Assembly (NCBI GenBank): GCA_963705635.1
Contig: CAVPKH010000001.1
Location: forward strand, 186,001-250,000
Direction: 5' to 3'
Source: VRUE01 sp963705635
GTDB lineage: Bacteria > Actinomycetota > Thermoleophilia > Solirubrobacterales > 70-9
Length of the DNA: 64,000 nucleotides
Of the stretch, positions 1 through 8,456 are shown in pieces. The position numbers and the translations under genes are program-made. Each line of letters starts with the position of its first letter. The first letter of the stretch is position 1. The notes under the pieces were generated by a model. That model was not told the origin of the DNA. It did no database searches and was given only the letters and a program-made list of their open reading frames with translations.

Positions 1-608
1 CAGGCCGAGTAGCCATCGCGGCTGCCGGGGATCGAGCTCGCTTTGCAGGGCACCTCGCGGCTGGCGTAGAGGTCGCCGTAGAAGAGCTCGGCCGGTCCCC
101 AGGTGTGGTGGCGGAACTTGAGCCGGGTCGCGTCGACCGCCCGTCGCAGCAATCCGTCGAGCGAGACCTGGTGGCGGTGGCGGCCGCGGTAGATCAGGAA
201 TGGCGTGCAGGCCGTGCGCAGGCCAGCGTCGTCGAGCTGCTCGAAGAGCGTCTCGACCCGCGGGTTGAGGTGCGCCAGGTTCATGTTGTAGACGAGGTCG
301 TAGAGGGTGCGGAAGACGCCGAAGGCGCGGCTTGCCTCCAGCGAGGAGCCGTATTCGACGTAGCGCCGCTCGAGCCGGTGGTACCAGTTCATGCCGCTGA
401 TCCAGTGCTCTTTGGAGCCGACGCCGGTGACCATCTCGGCGCTGGCCACGGGGGTCACCGAGGGGAAGCTGGAGACGCAGTCGGGGATGAGCAGCCCGCG
501 CTCGATCAGGGCGGCGAAGGTTGGCGCCCGACCCTCGGCGACCGCGCGCTCGAGCATGTCGGTGCGCAGCGAGTCGACGTAGGTGAGGATCAGCTTCTTG
601 GTCGGCAT
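1..608 (-). CDS. Alkaline phosphatase superfamily / type I phosphodiesterase-nucleotide pyrophosphatase (partial)
   Basis: The reading frame starts with ATG at 608 (MPTKKLILTYVDSLRTDML...) and runs open off the left edge of the window, so about 202 N-terminal residues are visible and the C-terminus is missing. The early Asp in the YVDSLRTDM stretch fits the first metal ligand of the alkaline phosphatase superfamily. The SFPSVTPVASAEMVTG stretch near residue 45 fits the segment carrying the nucleophilic Thr/Ser of type I phosphodiesterases. No signal peptide is seen. Substrate cannot be told; relatives hydrolyse phosphodiesters, nucleotide pyrophosphates or phosphonates. The upstream side abuts palindromic repeat copy 1. 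Confidence 0.75.
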   Translation of the reverse strand, partial: MPTKKLILTYVDSLRTDMLERAVAEGRAPTFAALIERGLLIPDCVSSFPSVTPVASAEMVTGVGSKEHWISGMNWYHRLERRYVEYGSSLEASRAFGVFRTLYDLVYNMNLAHLNPRVETLFEQLDDAGLRTACTPFLIYRGRHRHQVSLDGLLRRAVDATRLKFRHHTWGPAELFYGDLYASREVPCKASSIPGSRDGYSA

Positions 609-661
609 TCCGCCATCATGCCGGAGGATCTCCTTTGCTCCGGCGACCAGAGGCCGGCTTG

Positions 662-775
662 AGCCCTGTCCCGGTAGGGGTGGAACGTCTTGTACTTTTT
701 CGTCGTCCACCTTGAGGCGCCAGCGACATCCGCTGCACCGAAAAAGTTAAGTGGAACCCCTACCGGGACAGGGCT
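662..775. repeat. Palindromic element, copy 1 (114 bp)
   Basis: Perfect 20 bp outer arms (662-681 and 756-775) enclose a conserved inner part: GGAACGTCTTGTA on the left, an 8 bp inner stem CTTTTTCG/CGAAAAAG (695-702 and 739-746), and TTAAGTGGA on the right, around a variable loop of about 36 nt. The right arm touches the TAA stop of the minus-strand membrane gene (stop at 775-777). Related copies lie at 43706-43818, 53665-53785 and 56683-56802. Confidence 0.85.
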
Positions 776-1209
776 TAACGCAGCACTCGCAGGCCGGCGT
801 GTTTGCGCTGGGCGCGGCGGCGGCGGGAGATGCCGAGCCAAGCGAGCGCGGCCGCAACCAGGAGCGTGGCCGGTGAGATCAGGATCGCGATCGCGACGAC
901 GACGAGGGCGACGACGGAGACGAGGAAGCCGAGGGCGCCGGAGCCGCTGCCGTCCCTGCGGCCTGCAGAGCTGACGACGTCACTGACGACGACGCAGGCA
1001 AAAGCGGCGCCGAGCAGGCAGAAGAAGGCGCCGGCCGGGGTGCTCACCTCGGCGCTGCCGGCGAGCAGGGCGCCGACGACGAGGCCGATCACCGCGGCGA
1101 GGATCGTCATCCGGCCACGCGAGGAGCCGTGCGTGCCGGTGGCGCCGGCGAGCATGCCGATCGCGATGCCGATGCCGAGCTCGAGGCAGATGCCGGAGAA
1201 AGATCCCAC
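775..1209 (-). CDS. Small multi-pass membrane protein of unknown function
   Basis: 144 residues starting with ATG at 1209. Four hydrophobic segments are visible (roughly residues 8-22, 35-52, 60-78 and 95-122) followed by a basic tail with the RRRRAQRK stretch, which suggests a cytoplasmic C-terminus. A small loop rich in Arg, Gly and Ser separates the second and third pairs. I do not recognise the family. It is divergent from the aminotransferase gene (start 1264) with a 54 bp gap, so the two may share a promoter region. Its stop codon overlaps the end of palindromic element copy 1 by one base. Confidence 0.6.
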   Translation of the reverse strand: MGSFSGICLELGIGIAIGMLAGATGTHGSSRGRMTILAAVIGLVVGALLAGSAEVSTPAGAFFCLLGAAFACVVVSDVVSSAGRRDGSGSGALGFLVSVVALVVVAIAILISPATLLVAAALAWLGISRRRRAQRKHAGLRVLR

Positions 1210-1263
1210 GCCGAAAACCTAACTCCCCGGGGGAGTTGACGCGAGATTCGGCACACTGTCTCC

Positions 1264-2630
1264 ATGTCCGAAACGCCCCAACGGCGGCGCGCCCACGCCA
1301 GCAGCAGCGACCTCGAGCGCTACGCCGGCCTCTTCGCCGAGCGGACGCAGGTGATGCGCTCCTCGGCGATGCGCGACCTGATGGCGGTGACCGCGCGGCC
1401 GGACGTGATCTCCCTCGCCGGGGGCCTGCCCGACACCTCGACCTTCCCACCGCAGGCCTTCGCCGCGCAGATGACGCGGATCGCCCAGGAGTCGGCGGCC
1501 GAGGCCCTGCAGTACGGGCCAACCGAGGGCTTCCGCGAGACCGTCGACTGCATCGTCGAAGTGATGGGCGCCGAGGGGATGCTGCCCGACCCCGAGGACG
1601 TGATCGTCACCACCGGCGGCCAGCAGGCGATCGACCTGCTCTGCAAGGCGCTGGTCGATCCCGGCGACGCGGTGATCTGCGAGGCGCCGACCTACCCCGG
1701 GGCGATCCCGGTCTTCTGCAGCTACCAGGCCGACACGATCCAGATCGAGTGCGACTGCGGAGGGGATGCGGATCGACGAGCTGGAGGCGGCGCTGCAGCG
1801 GCTCGACGACGAAGGGCGGCGGCCAAAGTTCGTCTACTCGGTGCCGACCTTCCAGAACCCGGCGGGGGTGACGATGTCGCTGCAGCGCCGGCGGCGCCTG
1901 ATCGAGCTGGCGCGATCGCGGGAGCTGCTCGTGATCGAGGACAACCCGTATGGCCTGCTCCGCTTCGACGGCGACCCGCTGCCGCCGCTCTACCAGCTCG
2001 ACGGCGGCGACTTCGTCATCTACATCGGCACCTTCTCGAAGATCCTCTCCCCCGGCATCCGCCTCGGCTGGGCGGTGACGCCGCCGCCGGTGATGGAGAA
2101 GGTCGTGCTGGGCAAGCAGGCGGCCGACCTCTGCACCTCGACCCTGACCCAGTACTTCGTGCGCGAGTACTTCGCCGAAGGGCGCTGGCGCGAGTACATC
2201 GAGAGCCTGGTCGGCATCTACCGCGCGCGGCGCGACGCCATGGTCGACTCGCTGGGCCGCTACTTCCCGGCGCAGGCGACCTGGACGGAGCCCGACGGCG
2301 GCCTCTTCATCTGGGCGACGCTGCCCGAGTACCTCGACACCAGCGACCTGCTGGCGAAGGCGCTGCGCGAGGACGTCGCCTTCGTCCCCGGCCAAGCGGC
2401 CTACGTCGACGGCCGGGGGCGCAACTCGATGCGGCTCAACTTCTCCGCCGGTGGCGAGGACGAGATCCGCGAGGGGATCCGTCGCATCGGCAAAGTGATC
2501 GGCGAACAGGTCGAGCTCTACGGGGCGCTGACGGGAGAAGGCGCCGCCGCCGATGGCGAATCGGCCCGAGGTCGTCAAGGAGGCGCGCAACGTCGTCCCC
2601 TTCCGCAAGACCGGTGAGGGCGGCGGGTGA
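1264..2630 (+). CDS. PLP-dependent class I/II aminotransferase, LysN/MocR-like (frameshifted)
   Basis: Fold-type I aminotransferase that transfers amino groups between amino and keto acids in the cytosol. The N-terminal part (MSETPQRRRAH...DVISLAGGLPDTSTFP) reads from ATG 1264. Near 1755-1766, beside GGAGGGG, the frame moves to one giving FVYSVPTFQNPAGVT, the aspartate segment IEDNPYG and the PLP-lysine motif YIGTFSKILSPGIRLGW. A second shift near 2540-2560 would give an end of VVPFRKTGEGGG whose TGA (2628-2630) overlaps the GTG start of the next gene, the usual layout of coupled genes. Without the second shift the frame stops at 2617. The LAGGLP opening resembles 2-aminoadipate/valine-type aminotransferases; the substrate is not known. 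The shifts are probably sequence errors. Confidence 0.8.
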
Positions 2631-3559
2631 AGGTCGCCGTGCTCAAAGGCGGCCGCTCACTGGAGCGCGGCGTCTCGCTGCGCTCGGGAGCGCGGGTCGA
2701 GGACGCGCTCGCGCGGCTCGGCCACGAGGTGCTGCCGCTCGAAGCGGACGGCGAGCTGGTCAGGCGGCTGACCCTCGGCCAGCCCGACGTGGCCTTCATC
2801 GCCATGCACGGGCTCGGTGGCGAGGACGGGACCGCGCAGGAGCTGCTGGAGATCCTCGGCATCCCCTTCACCGGCCCCGGCGTCGTCGCCTGCGGCCGCT
2901 GCATCGACAAGGTCCTCGCCAAGCACGAGCTGCGCGCGGCCGGCATCCCGACGCCGGACTGGTTCGCCTTCAACGAGACCGCCTTTCGCGAGCTCGGCGC
3001 CGGCGATGCGCTGGGCGGGCTCGAGGAACGGCTCGGCTTCCCGCTCGTGGTCAAGCCGAGCCGCGGCGGCTCGGCGCTCGGCGTCAAGTTCGCCGAGAAC
3101 TGGTTCGACGTTCCGGAGGCGCTGATCTCGGCCTTCAGCTATGACGACCGGGTGCTGCTCGAACGCTTCGTCGACGGTCGCGAGCTGGCGGTCAGCGTGC
3201 TCGGTGACGAACCGCTGCCCGTGGTCGAGGCGATCCCCAGCTCCGGCGACAGGTACGACTTCGAGGCGCGCTACGAGATCGGCCGCACCTCGTTCGTCTG
3301 CCCGGCCGAGCTTGACCGGGATGCGGCCACCGCGGTCTCCGAGACGGCGCTCGCCGCCTACGAGACGCTCGGCTGCTCGGGCTTCTCCCGGGTCGACCTG
3401 ATCCTCGGCGACGATGGGCCCCAGGTGCTCGAGGTCAACGCGATCCCCGGCCTCACCGACACCAGCCTCCTCCCCCAGGCTGCCGAGGCGGCGGGGATGT
3501 CGTTCGAGCAGCTGGTCGAGAAAATCCTCGAGCTGGCGCTGGCGACGACCCGGGCCTAA
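2627..3559 (+). CDS. ddl: D-alanine--D-alanine ligase family ATP-grasp protein (first of two Ddl paralogues)
   Basis: 310 residues from GTG 2627. Ddl makes D-Ala-D-Ala for peptidoglycan with ATP. Visible signatures are an N-terminal VLKGGRSLERGVSLRSG segment (matching the usual GGxSxEhxVSLxS), HGLGGEDGTAQELLE, FTGPGVVACGRCIDK, the ATP-grasp lysine in VVKPSRGGSALGVK, and the metal-ligand end LEVNAIPGLTDTSLLP. Usual families have HGxxGEDG and NTxPGMT; here these are HGLGGEDG and NAIPGLT. The GTG overlaps the probable stop of the aminotransferase, so the two are likely co-translated. The second paralogue at 29066 sits in the cell-wall cluster and looks more canonical, so this one may have a different dipeptide substrate. 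Confidence 0.85.
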   Translation: MKVAVLKGGRSLERGVSLRSGARVEDALARLGHEVLPLEADGELVRRLTLGQPDVAFIAMHGLGGEDGTAQELLEILGIPFTGPGVVACGRCIDKVLAKHELRAAGIPTPDWFAFNETAFRELGAGDALGGLEERLGFPLVVKPSRGGSALGVKFAENWFDVPEALISAFSYDDRVLLERFVDGRELAVSVLGDEPLPVVEAIPSSGDRYDFEARYEIGRTSFVCPAELDRDAATAVSETALAAYETLGCSGFSRVDLILGDDGPQVLEVNAIPGLTDTSLLPQAAEAAGMSFEQLVEKILELALATTRA

Positions 3560-3568
3560 GAGGAGCTC

Positions 3569-4063
3569 TTAGGAATCCTCGCCCTTGGCGAAGTCGTCGG
3601 GCGTGACCTCGTCGAGGAACTCTTTGAATTTGTCGACGACCTCCTCGGTGTCCTCGACGTCGTGCTCGAACTCGATCGCCGACTCCTCGATCACGCTCTC
3701 GTCGGCGAAGATCGGCGCCGAGACGCGGACCGCGAGGGCGAGGGCGTCGGAGGGGCGCGAGTCGATCTCCAGCTCGGCGCCGTTGACCGAGACGGTGATC
3801 GAGGCGTAGAAGGTGTTGTCGCGCAGCTCCGTCACCGAGACGCGCTCGCATTTGGCGTCGAGCTGCTCGAGCAGGTCGGAGAGCAGGTCGTGGGTCATCG
3901 GCCGCGGCGTCGAGGCGCCCTGCAGCTTCATCAGGATCGCCGCCGCCTCCGGGTGCCCGATCCAGATCGGCAGGAACTTGTTGCTGTCAACAGTCTTCAG
4001 CAAGACGATCGGCTGCTTGCCGACCATGTCAAAGCTGACGCCGTAGATCTGCATCTGTTGCAC
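3569..4063 (-). CDS. Bifunctional nuclease family protein (BFN, DUF151)
   Basis: 164 residues. The family motifs QPIVLLKTVDSNKFLPIWIGHPEA and DSRPSDALALAVR identify a bifunctional nuclease-type domain (residues about 5-130); an acidic tail follows. Members were described in plants as RNase/DNase and are widespread in actinobacteria with unclear cellular role. GTG at 4063 is only three bases after the 3' end of the tRNA-Ile gene; ATG at 4054 (MQIYGVSFDMV) is an alternative start. No room exists for a normal ribosome-binding site upstream of 4063 outside the tRNA, so the message may be leaderless after tRNA processing. Confidence 0.85.
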   Translation of the reverse strand: MQQMQIYGVSFDMVGKQPIVLLKTVDSNKFLPIWIGHPEAAAILMKLQGASTPRPMTHDLLSDLLEQLDAKCERVSVTELRDNTFYASITVSVNGAELEIDSRPSDALALAVRVSAPIFADESVIEESAIEFEHDVEDTEEVVDKFKEFLDEVTPDDFAKGEDS

Positions 4064-4066
4064 GAG

Positions 4067-4140
<74 letters not shown>

Positions 4141-4190
4141 GCAGCCAAGCCGAAGGATAGCGGGGGAATCAGGGCCGAAGGAGGCGGCGC

Positions 4191-5055
4191 TCAGCCACGG
4201 TGACGGCTGAGGTCGCGGGCCAGGGCGAGCGCTTGGTCGAGGTCCTCAAAGCGGATCTCGATCGCGATCTCCCCGCCGCGCGGTCGCACCTTGACCTCGT
4301 GACCGAAAGCGGACTCGAGCTTGTCGGCCGCGTCGCGCATCGCCGCGGCCTCCTCGGGCGCGATCCGCGCCTGCTGACCCCCCTCTTTCTTTGGCTGGCC
4401 AGCCAGCTTGGCGCGGTTCTCGGTCTCGCGCACCGACCACCCGCCCCTGCACCGCATCGCGGGCGAGGCGGCGGCGCACGTCGTTGCCCTCCGCCGCGAG
4501 CAGGGCCCGGCCGTGACCCTCGCTGAGCTCGCCTGACTCAAGCAGCGCCAGCGCCTCGTCGGGCAGGTCGAGCAGCCGGATCAGGTTGGAGATCGCGGGG
4601 CGACTGCGGCCGACTCGGCGACCGAGGTCCTCCTTGGAGAGGCCGAGGTCGTCGACCAGGGCGGCGCAGGCGCGGGCCTCGTCGATCGGGTTGAGGTCCT
4701 CGCGGACCATGTTCTCGATCAACGCCACCTGCATCCGCTCGGCCAGCTCCTGGTCGCGGACGATCGCCGGCACTTTCGCCAGCCCGGCCGCTTGCGCCGC
4801 TCGCCAGCGGCGCTCGCCGGCGATCAGCTCGTAGCTGCCGTCGGGGAGGGGGCGGACGAGCAGGGGCTGGACGACGCCGTTGGCCTCGATCGAGGAGGCC
4901 AGGCCGGCGAGGGCCTCGGGATCGATCTTGGTGCGGGGCTGGTCCGGGTTGGGCTTGATCAGCTCGATCGGCAGCTCGCGCAGCTCGCCGGCATCCTCGA
5001 CACTCGCTTCGGGCAGGATCGCGGCGAGGCCGCTGCCGAGGCCGCGGCTAGCCAC
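4191..5055 (-). CDS. parB: Chromosome partitioning protein ParB (one frameshift)
   Basis: ParB binds parS near the origin, uses CTP and spreads to form the partition complex. The frame from GTG 5055 holds the start MASRGLGSGLAAILP, the PNPDQPRT segment, the CTP-binding loop GERRWRAAQ, ENMVREDLNP and the helix-turn-helix LSKEDLGRRVGRSRPAISN. Near 4440 it shifts into a second frame that carries the C-terminal dimerisation region and ends at 4191. About 288 residues in total, normal for actinobacterial ParB. The start overlaps the parA stop by 8 bases. Because ParB is normally conserved beside an origin, the shift (in a C-rich run) is probably a sequence error. Confidence 0.9.
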
Positions 5056-5807
5056 GCTTGACCAGCTCCTCGGCGAGGGCGCGGTAGGCGTCGGAGCCGC
5101 GCGAGTGCGGGGAATGCTCGGTCACGGGCAGACCATAGCTCGGCGCCTCGGCGACCCGAACGCTGCGCGGGATGACCGTCTCGAAGACCATTTCGGGGAA
5201 GTGCTGGCGCAGTTCCCGCTCGACGTCCTGGGCCAGGCGGGTGCGCTCGTCGTGCATGGTGACCAGCAGTCCCGACACTTCCAGCGCCGGGTTGAGCTCG
5301 CGGCGGATCATCGCCAGCGTGTCGAGGAACTGGACCAGGCCCTCGAGCGCCAGGTACTCGGCCTGGACCGGGACGATCACCCGGTCGGCGGCGGTCAGGG
5401 CGTTGACGCTGACCGGTCCCAGCGAGGGCGGGCAGTCGAGCAGGGTGTAGGCGAAGCGCTCGCGGACCGGGCCCGAGCCGCTCGCGCAGGCGCGTCTCGG
5501 AGCCCTCGATCCGCGGCAGCTCCACCGCAGCGCCGGCGAGGTCGCGGCTGGCCGGCACCAGCCAGAGGTTGTCCGGCCCGGCCGGACGGGCCGCCTCGGC
5601 GACCGAGACGTCGCCGGTGAGGCAGTCGTAAGAGGAGGGGTGCATGTCGCGCTCGCCGCCCAGCGCGACGGTCGCGTTGCACTGGGGGTCGAGGTCGACC
5701 AGCAGCGTCTGCGCGCCCGAGGCGGCGACGCAGGCGGAGACGTTGACCGCGGTCGTCGTCTTGCCGACACCGCCCTTCTGGTTCGCGATCGCGTAGACGA
5801 CACCCAT
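5048..5807 (-). CDS. parA: Chromosome partitioning ATPase ParA / Soj (one frameshift)
   Basis: Walker-type ATPase that moves ParB-parS complexes apart. From ATG 5807 the start MGVVYAIANQKGGVGKTTTAVN contains the deviant Walker A motif KGGVGKT, and VDLDPQCNAT follows. Near 5480 (a GGGCCC-rich stretch) the frame shifts by one base, after which TLLDCPPSLGPVSVNAL (Walker B) and VIPRSVRVAEAPSYGLPV continue to the TAG at 5048. The combined length of about 252 residues is right for chromosomal ParA. It sits between rsmG and parB, the classic origin-proximal order. Confidence 0.92.
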
Positions 5808-5825
5808 GCGGCCGGAGACTAGTGC

Positions 5826-6509
5826 CTAGCCGCGCGGGCGCTTCTTGGCCATGCCCGGACGGCGGGGGAGGCCAGCGGGGGTCGGGCCGCTCTTGCGAGC
5901 GAGGTGCAGGTGGCGATGCTGGCTGCCCGCGTAGGGGCCGACGTGGCGAACCTCCTCGGGCCGCATCGCCAGCGCCTCAGCCGCGTTTGCGAGCTGCGCC
6001 TCCTCCTCCGGATCTCGCTTGCCCTTCCAGGCGACGAGGGCGCCGCCGTCGCTGAGCAGGGGCGAGGCCAGCTCGGCGAGGGTCGAGAGCCGCCCCACCG
6101 CGCGGGCGGTCACCGACTCGTACGCCTCGCGGCCGTCGGCCTGCGCCAGATCCTCCGAGCGGGCGTTGATGACGCGGGCGTTGGCGATGCCCGCGGCGTC
6201 GATCGCGCTCTGGATGAAATCGCACTTGCGGCCCACCGACTCGACCAGATCGACCCTGGCGGTGGGCAGTGCAACGGCGAGAACGAGGCCGGGAAACCCC
6301 GCTCCAGAGCCAATGTCAGCGATCGTCGACGCTTCGCGCAGGGCGGCGAACTCGAGCCCGCTGAGGCTGTCGGCGACGTGGACCTTCCAGGCGCGCTGGG
6401 GGTCGGTGACGGAGCTGACCGAGGTGCGCTCGCTGGCGAGCAGCTCGAGGACGCGCTGCAAAGCCGCTCGCCCGGCGGGATTGAGGGCTGAGGCCGGATC
6501 GACGCTCAC
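5826..6509 (-). CDS. rsmG: 16S rRNA (guanine527-N7)-methyltransferase RsmG
   Basis: 227 residues. RsmG methylates G527 of 16S rRNA using S-adenosylmethionine. The SAM-binding motif is IADIGSGAGFPGLVLA (about residues 64-79), preceded by WKVHVADSL and followed by the ARAVGRL segment typical of the family. The C-terminus is basic (AKKRPRG). The GTG start at 6509 overlaps the jag TGA, so translation is likely coupled. Loss of this gene commonly gives low-level streptomycin resistance in other bacteria. Confidence 0.95.
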   Translation of the reverse strand: MSVDPASALNPAGRAALQRVLELLASERTSVSSVTDPQRAWKVHVADSLSGLEFAALREASTIADIGSGAGFPGLVLAVALPTARVDLVESVGRKCDFIQSAIDAAGIANARVINARSEDLAQADGREAYESVTARAVGRLSTLAELASPLLSDGGALVAWKGKRDPEEEAQLANAAEALAMRPEEVRHVGPYAGSQHRHLHLARKSGPTPAGLPRRPGMAKKRPRG

Positions 6510-6988
6510 TCGGTGACGAGCGGCGCGACGACGACGCAGCGACGCGGCTCGTCACCTTCGCTGTAAGTCTCGACCCCGGATCGGTCCTTGAGGTGCTCGT
6601 GGACGACGCGGCGCTCCTGGGCGCTCATCGGATCCATCTCCACCGAGCCGTCGCCGCTCAGCGCCTGCTCCGCGGCCCGGTCGGCCCGCGCCGTCAGGGT
6701 TTCCCGGCGGCGCTCGCGATAGCCCGCGGCGTCGACGACGACCCGCTTGCGCTCTCGCAAGCCGCGAAAGGCAGCCTGGTAGGCCAGCAGCTGCAAGGCG
6801 TCGATCGTCTGCCCACGCTTGCCGATCAGCAAGCCGTAATCTTCCTCGCCGGCGACCGAGGCGGTAATCCGGTCGTCATCCTCGACAATCTCAACCTCGC
6901 CGTCGAGATCGAGCTCGTCGAGAACGCCCTCGACAATCTCCCGAACCCGCCCAGCGGGCTCCTGTGGCCAGTCGTCAGCTCCAGACAC
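6506..6988 (-). CDS. jag: Jag/KhpB-like RNA-binding protein (KH and R3H domains)
   Basis: About 160 residues if started at GTG 6988 (VSGADDWPQEPAGRVREIVEG). The frame is open further upstream but that part is low-complexity Arg/Pro sequence lying over inverted repeats, so I prefer the short form. The KH domain holds LLIGKRGQTIDALQLLAYQ and the R3H domain holds ERRVVHEHLKDRSGVETYSEG. KhpB-type proteins bind RNA and affect cell elongation and division in Gram-positives; the gene commonly follows yidC. Here it is separated from yidC by a 442 bp gap. Confidence 0.85.
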   Translation of the reverse strand: MSGADDWPQEPAGRVREIVEGVLDELDLDGEVEIVEDDDRITASVAGEEDYGLLIGKRGQTIDALQLLAYQAAFRGLRERKRVVVDAAGYRERRRETLTARADRAAEQALSGDGSVEMDPMSAQERRVVHEHLKDRSGVETYSEGDEPRRCVVVAPLVTE

Positions 6989-7032
6989 GTTCTGCAGTCT
7001 ATGCGCGACGGCGTGGGCGCGGCGGGTCCTGT

Positions 7033-7155
7033 CATCGGGGTGGGGGCAGCCTCCTTGCGCTGCGCGCTGCTCCGGGGGCCGGGACACAGCGCCAGAAGGG
7101 CCGAGGCCTCTCCCTCCGCAGCCTCCGCGCGGCGGAGTCCACCCCCACCCCGATG
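7033..7155. repeat. Inverted repeat in the yidC-jag gap (14 bp arms)
   Basis: CATCGGGGTGGGGG at 7033-7046 pairs perfectly with CCCCCACCCCGATG at 7142-7155, enclosing 95 bp that is itself GC-rich. A short hairpin CGCGAG-CAAG-CTCGCG follows just to the right. Part of a 442 bp gene-free stretch (6989-7430). Confidence 0.6.
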
Positions 7156-7211
7156 CCACCCCCCGCGAGCAAGCTCGCGTTAGAGACTGCCCTGATCCGT
7201 GGAGCTGACGA

Positions 7212-7251
7212 GAGCACCTTCGTCGCCGAGCTTCAAGGGACGAAGGCGCTC
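7212..7251. repeat. Small inverted repeat in the yidC-jag gap
   Basis: GAGCACCTTCGTC (7212-7224) pairs with GACGAAGGCGCTC (7239-7251) with one mismatch in 13 and a 14 nt loop. Could form a hairpin in either transcript; no T-run follows, so it is not a standard terminator. Confidence 0.5.
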
Positions 7252-7288
7252 GGAGCTCGGAGCTGGAGGGACTAGTAAGGCTCCGCGA

Positions 7289-7420
7289 TAGGGCGGTGGG
7301 GCAGGGTTCGAGACTGCCTCGCAAAGCGGCTCCGCAGAGTAGCTCTCAGCCGCGAAGCGGCACTAGATTGCACCGCCGAAGGCGGTGCTGGGCAGTCTCG
7401 AACCCTGCCCCACCGCCCTA
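7289..7420. repeat. Long perfect inverted repeat in the yidC-jag gap (30 bp arms)
   Basis: The 30 bases at 7289-7318 (TAGGGCGGTGGGGC...) are the exact reverse complement of 7391-7420. The 72 bp between them holds a smaller hairpin GCACCGCC-GAA-GGCGGTGC (7372-7390). The right arm ends 10 bp from the yidC stop. It lies inside what is otherwise a tightly overlapping operon (rnpA-yidD-yidC and jag-rsmG). Confidence 0.75.
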
Positions 7421-7430
7421 CACCGACCTA

Positions 7431-8180
7431 CTACCGTCTCTTCTTCTTCTTCGGCGGTCTAGGCGGGGGCTTGGCCGCCTTGACCTCCGCCGGCGTAGCC
7501 ATCACCGGCGCCGGGATCAGGCGCTGGATCGTGTACTGCTGTCCGATCGTCCAGAAGTTGGTCGTGATCCAGTAGAGGATCAGACCGGCGGGGAAGCTGA
7601 GGATGAAGGGGACGAAGACGAAGGGCAGGGCCATCATCATGATCCGCTGGCTTTTGTCGGCGGTGACCGACATCACCAGGCCGGAGATCAGCTGGGTGCC
7701 GATGTAGAGGATCAGCAGCGCGATCAGTTCGCCGCCGGTCGCCTTCGCGGTCAGGTCGTTGATGAAGAAGAAGGCCGCTTCGGAGCCGCAGTGGCCGGCC
7801 TCACAGCCGATATCGGCTGGCAGCTCGTGGCGCAGCACGTAGAAGAGGGTGATGAAGACCGGCAGCTGCGCCAGCAGCGGGATGCAGGAGGCAAAGGGGT
7901 TGACTTTGTTCTCCTGGTAGAAGCGCATCATCTCCTGCTGCATGCGCTGGCGGTCGTTTTTGTATTTCGCCTGGATCTCTTTGATCTGCGGCTGCAGCGC
8001 CTGCAGCGCCCGCATTCCCTTCAACTGCCTGTAGGTGAGCGGGATCAGCAGGGCGCGGGTGGCGACGGTGAGCGCGATGATCGACATTCCCCAGCTCAGG
8101 CCGACGCTGTCGTGGAAGAACTGGAGGACGCCGTTGGCGATGTCGATCAGCGGCTGGAGGATGTTTGCGGCGGGAATCAC
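7431..8180 (-). CDS. yidC: Membrane protein insertase YidC/Oxa1 family
   Basis: 249 residues from GTG 8180. YidC inserts proteins into the cytoplasmic membrane alone or with SecYEG. The first membrane segment region contains GLSWGMSIIALTVATRALLIPLTYRQLKGM with the conserved Arg in the hydrophilic groove; the cytoplasmic loop PQIKEIQAKYKNDRQRMQQEMM follows, then further membrane segments around residues 98-118, 155-178 and 185-212. The tail PPRPPKKKKRR is basic, as in ribosome-binding YidC forms. Its GTG overlaps the yidD TGA. Confidence 0.95.
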   Translation of the reverse strand: MIPAANILQPLIDIANGVLQFFHDSVGLSWGMSIIALTVATRALLIPLTYRQLKGMRALQALQPQIKEIQAKYKNDRQRMQQEMMRFYQENKVNPFASCIPLLAQLPVFITLFYVLRHELPADIGCEAGHCGSEAAFFFINDLTAKATGGELIALLILYIGTQLISGLVMSVTADKSQRIMMMALPFVFVPFILSFPAGLILYWITTNFWTIGQQYTIQRLIPAPVMATPAEVKAAKPPPRPPKKKKRR

Positions 8181-8449
8181 GGGTGGGCCTCGCCGTGGTG
8201 GACCGCGGGATCGACCGGGCCGACCCTGAGCGTGAATCGCTCGGGCACGGGATCAAATCCGCCGTGGCTGAAGGGATTGCAGCGCAGGAGGCGCCAGGAG
8301 GCGAGCAGGGCCCCGCGGGGGGCGCCGAAGCGCCGCACCGACTCGGCGGCGTAGGCCGAGCAGGTTGGCTCATAGCGGCAGCGGCGCGGCGTCGACGGGG
8401 AAACCCAGCGCTGGTAGGCGGCGATCAGCGCCAGCAGCAACCGTTTCAC
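8177..8449 (-). CDS. yidD: Membrane protein insertion efficiency factor YidD
   Basis: 90 residues from GTG 8449. The family core YQRWVSPSTPRRCRYEPTCSAYAAESVRRFG and the RLLRCNPFSHGGFDPVP segment with the three conserved Cys are clear. Small amphipathic protein thought to help YidC-dependent insertion. Start and stop overlap rnpA and yidC by four bases each, and the start codon falls inside the parS-like site. Confidence 0.95.
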   Translation of the reverse strand: MKRLLLALIAAYQRWVSPSTPRRCRYEPTCSAYAAESVRRFGAPRGALLASWRLLRCNPFSHGGFDPVPERFTLRVGPVDPAVHHGEAHP

Positions 8450-8456
8450 GTGGAAC
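8443..8456. promoter_or_regulatory. parS: parS-like ParB-binding site
   Basis: GTTTCACGTGGAAC at 8443-8456 differs at one position from the palindromic core GTTTCACGTGAAAC used by chromosomal ParB proteins, and variants of this form are known in actinobacteria. It overlaps the rnpA stop and yidD start, about 3.4 kb from parB and 0.5 kb from dnaA, a normal place for an origin-proximal parS. It is the only close match I noticed; a weaker palindrome is near 13021-13034. Confidence 0.75.

Noticed and set aside
1264..3144. 626-codon frame as one protein
   Set aside because: Only the first 165 codons are aminotransferase; the rest is an off-frame reading of aminotransferase and ddl.
7289..7420. 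tRNA or tRNA-like fragment
   Set aside because: GGTTCGAGACTGCC resembles a T-arm, but stem lengths are wrong and no acceptor, D or anticodon arm can be made.
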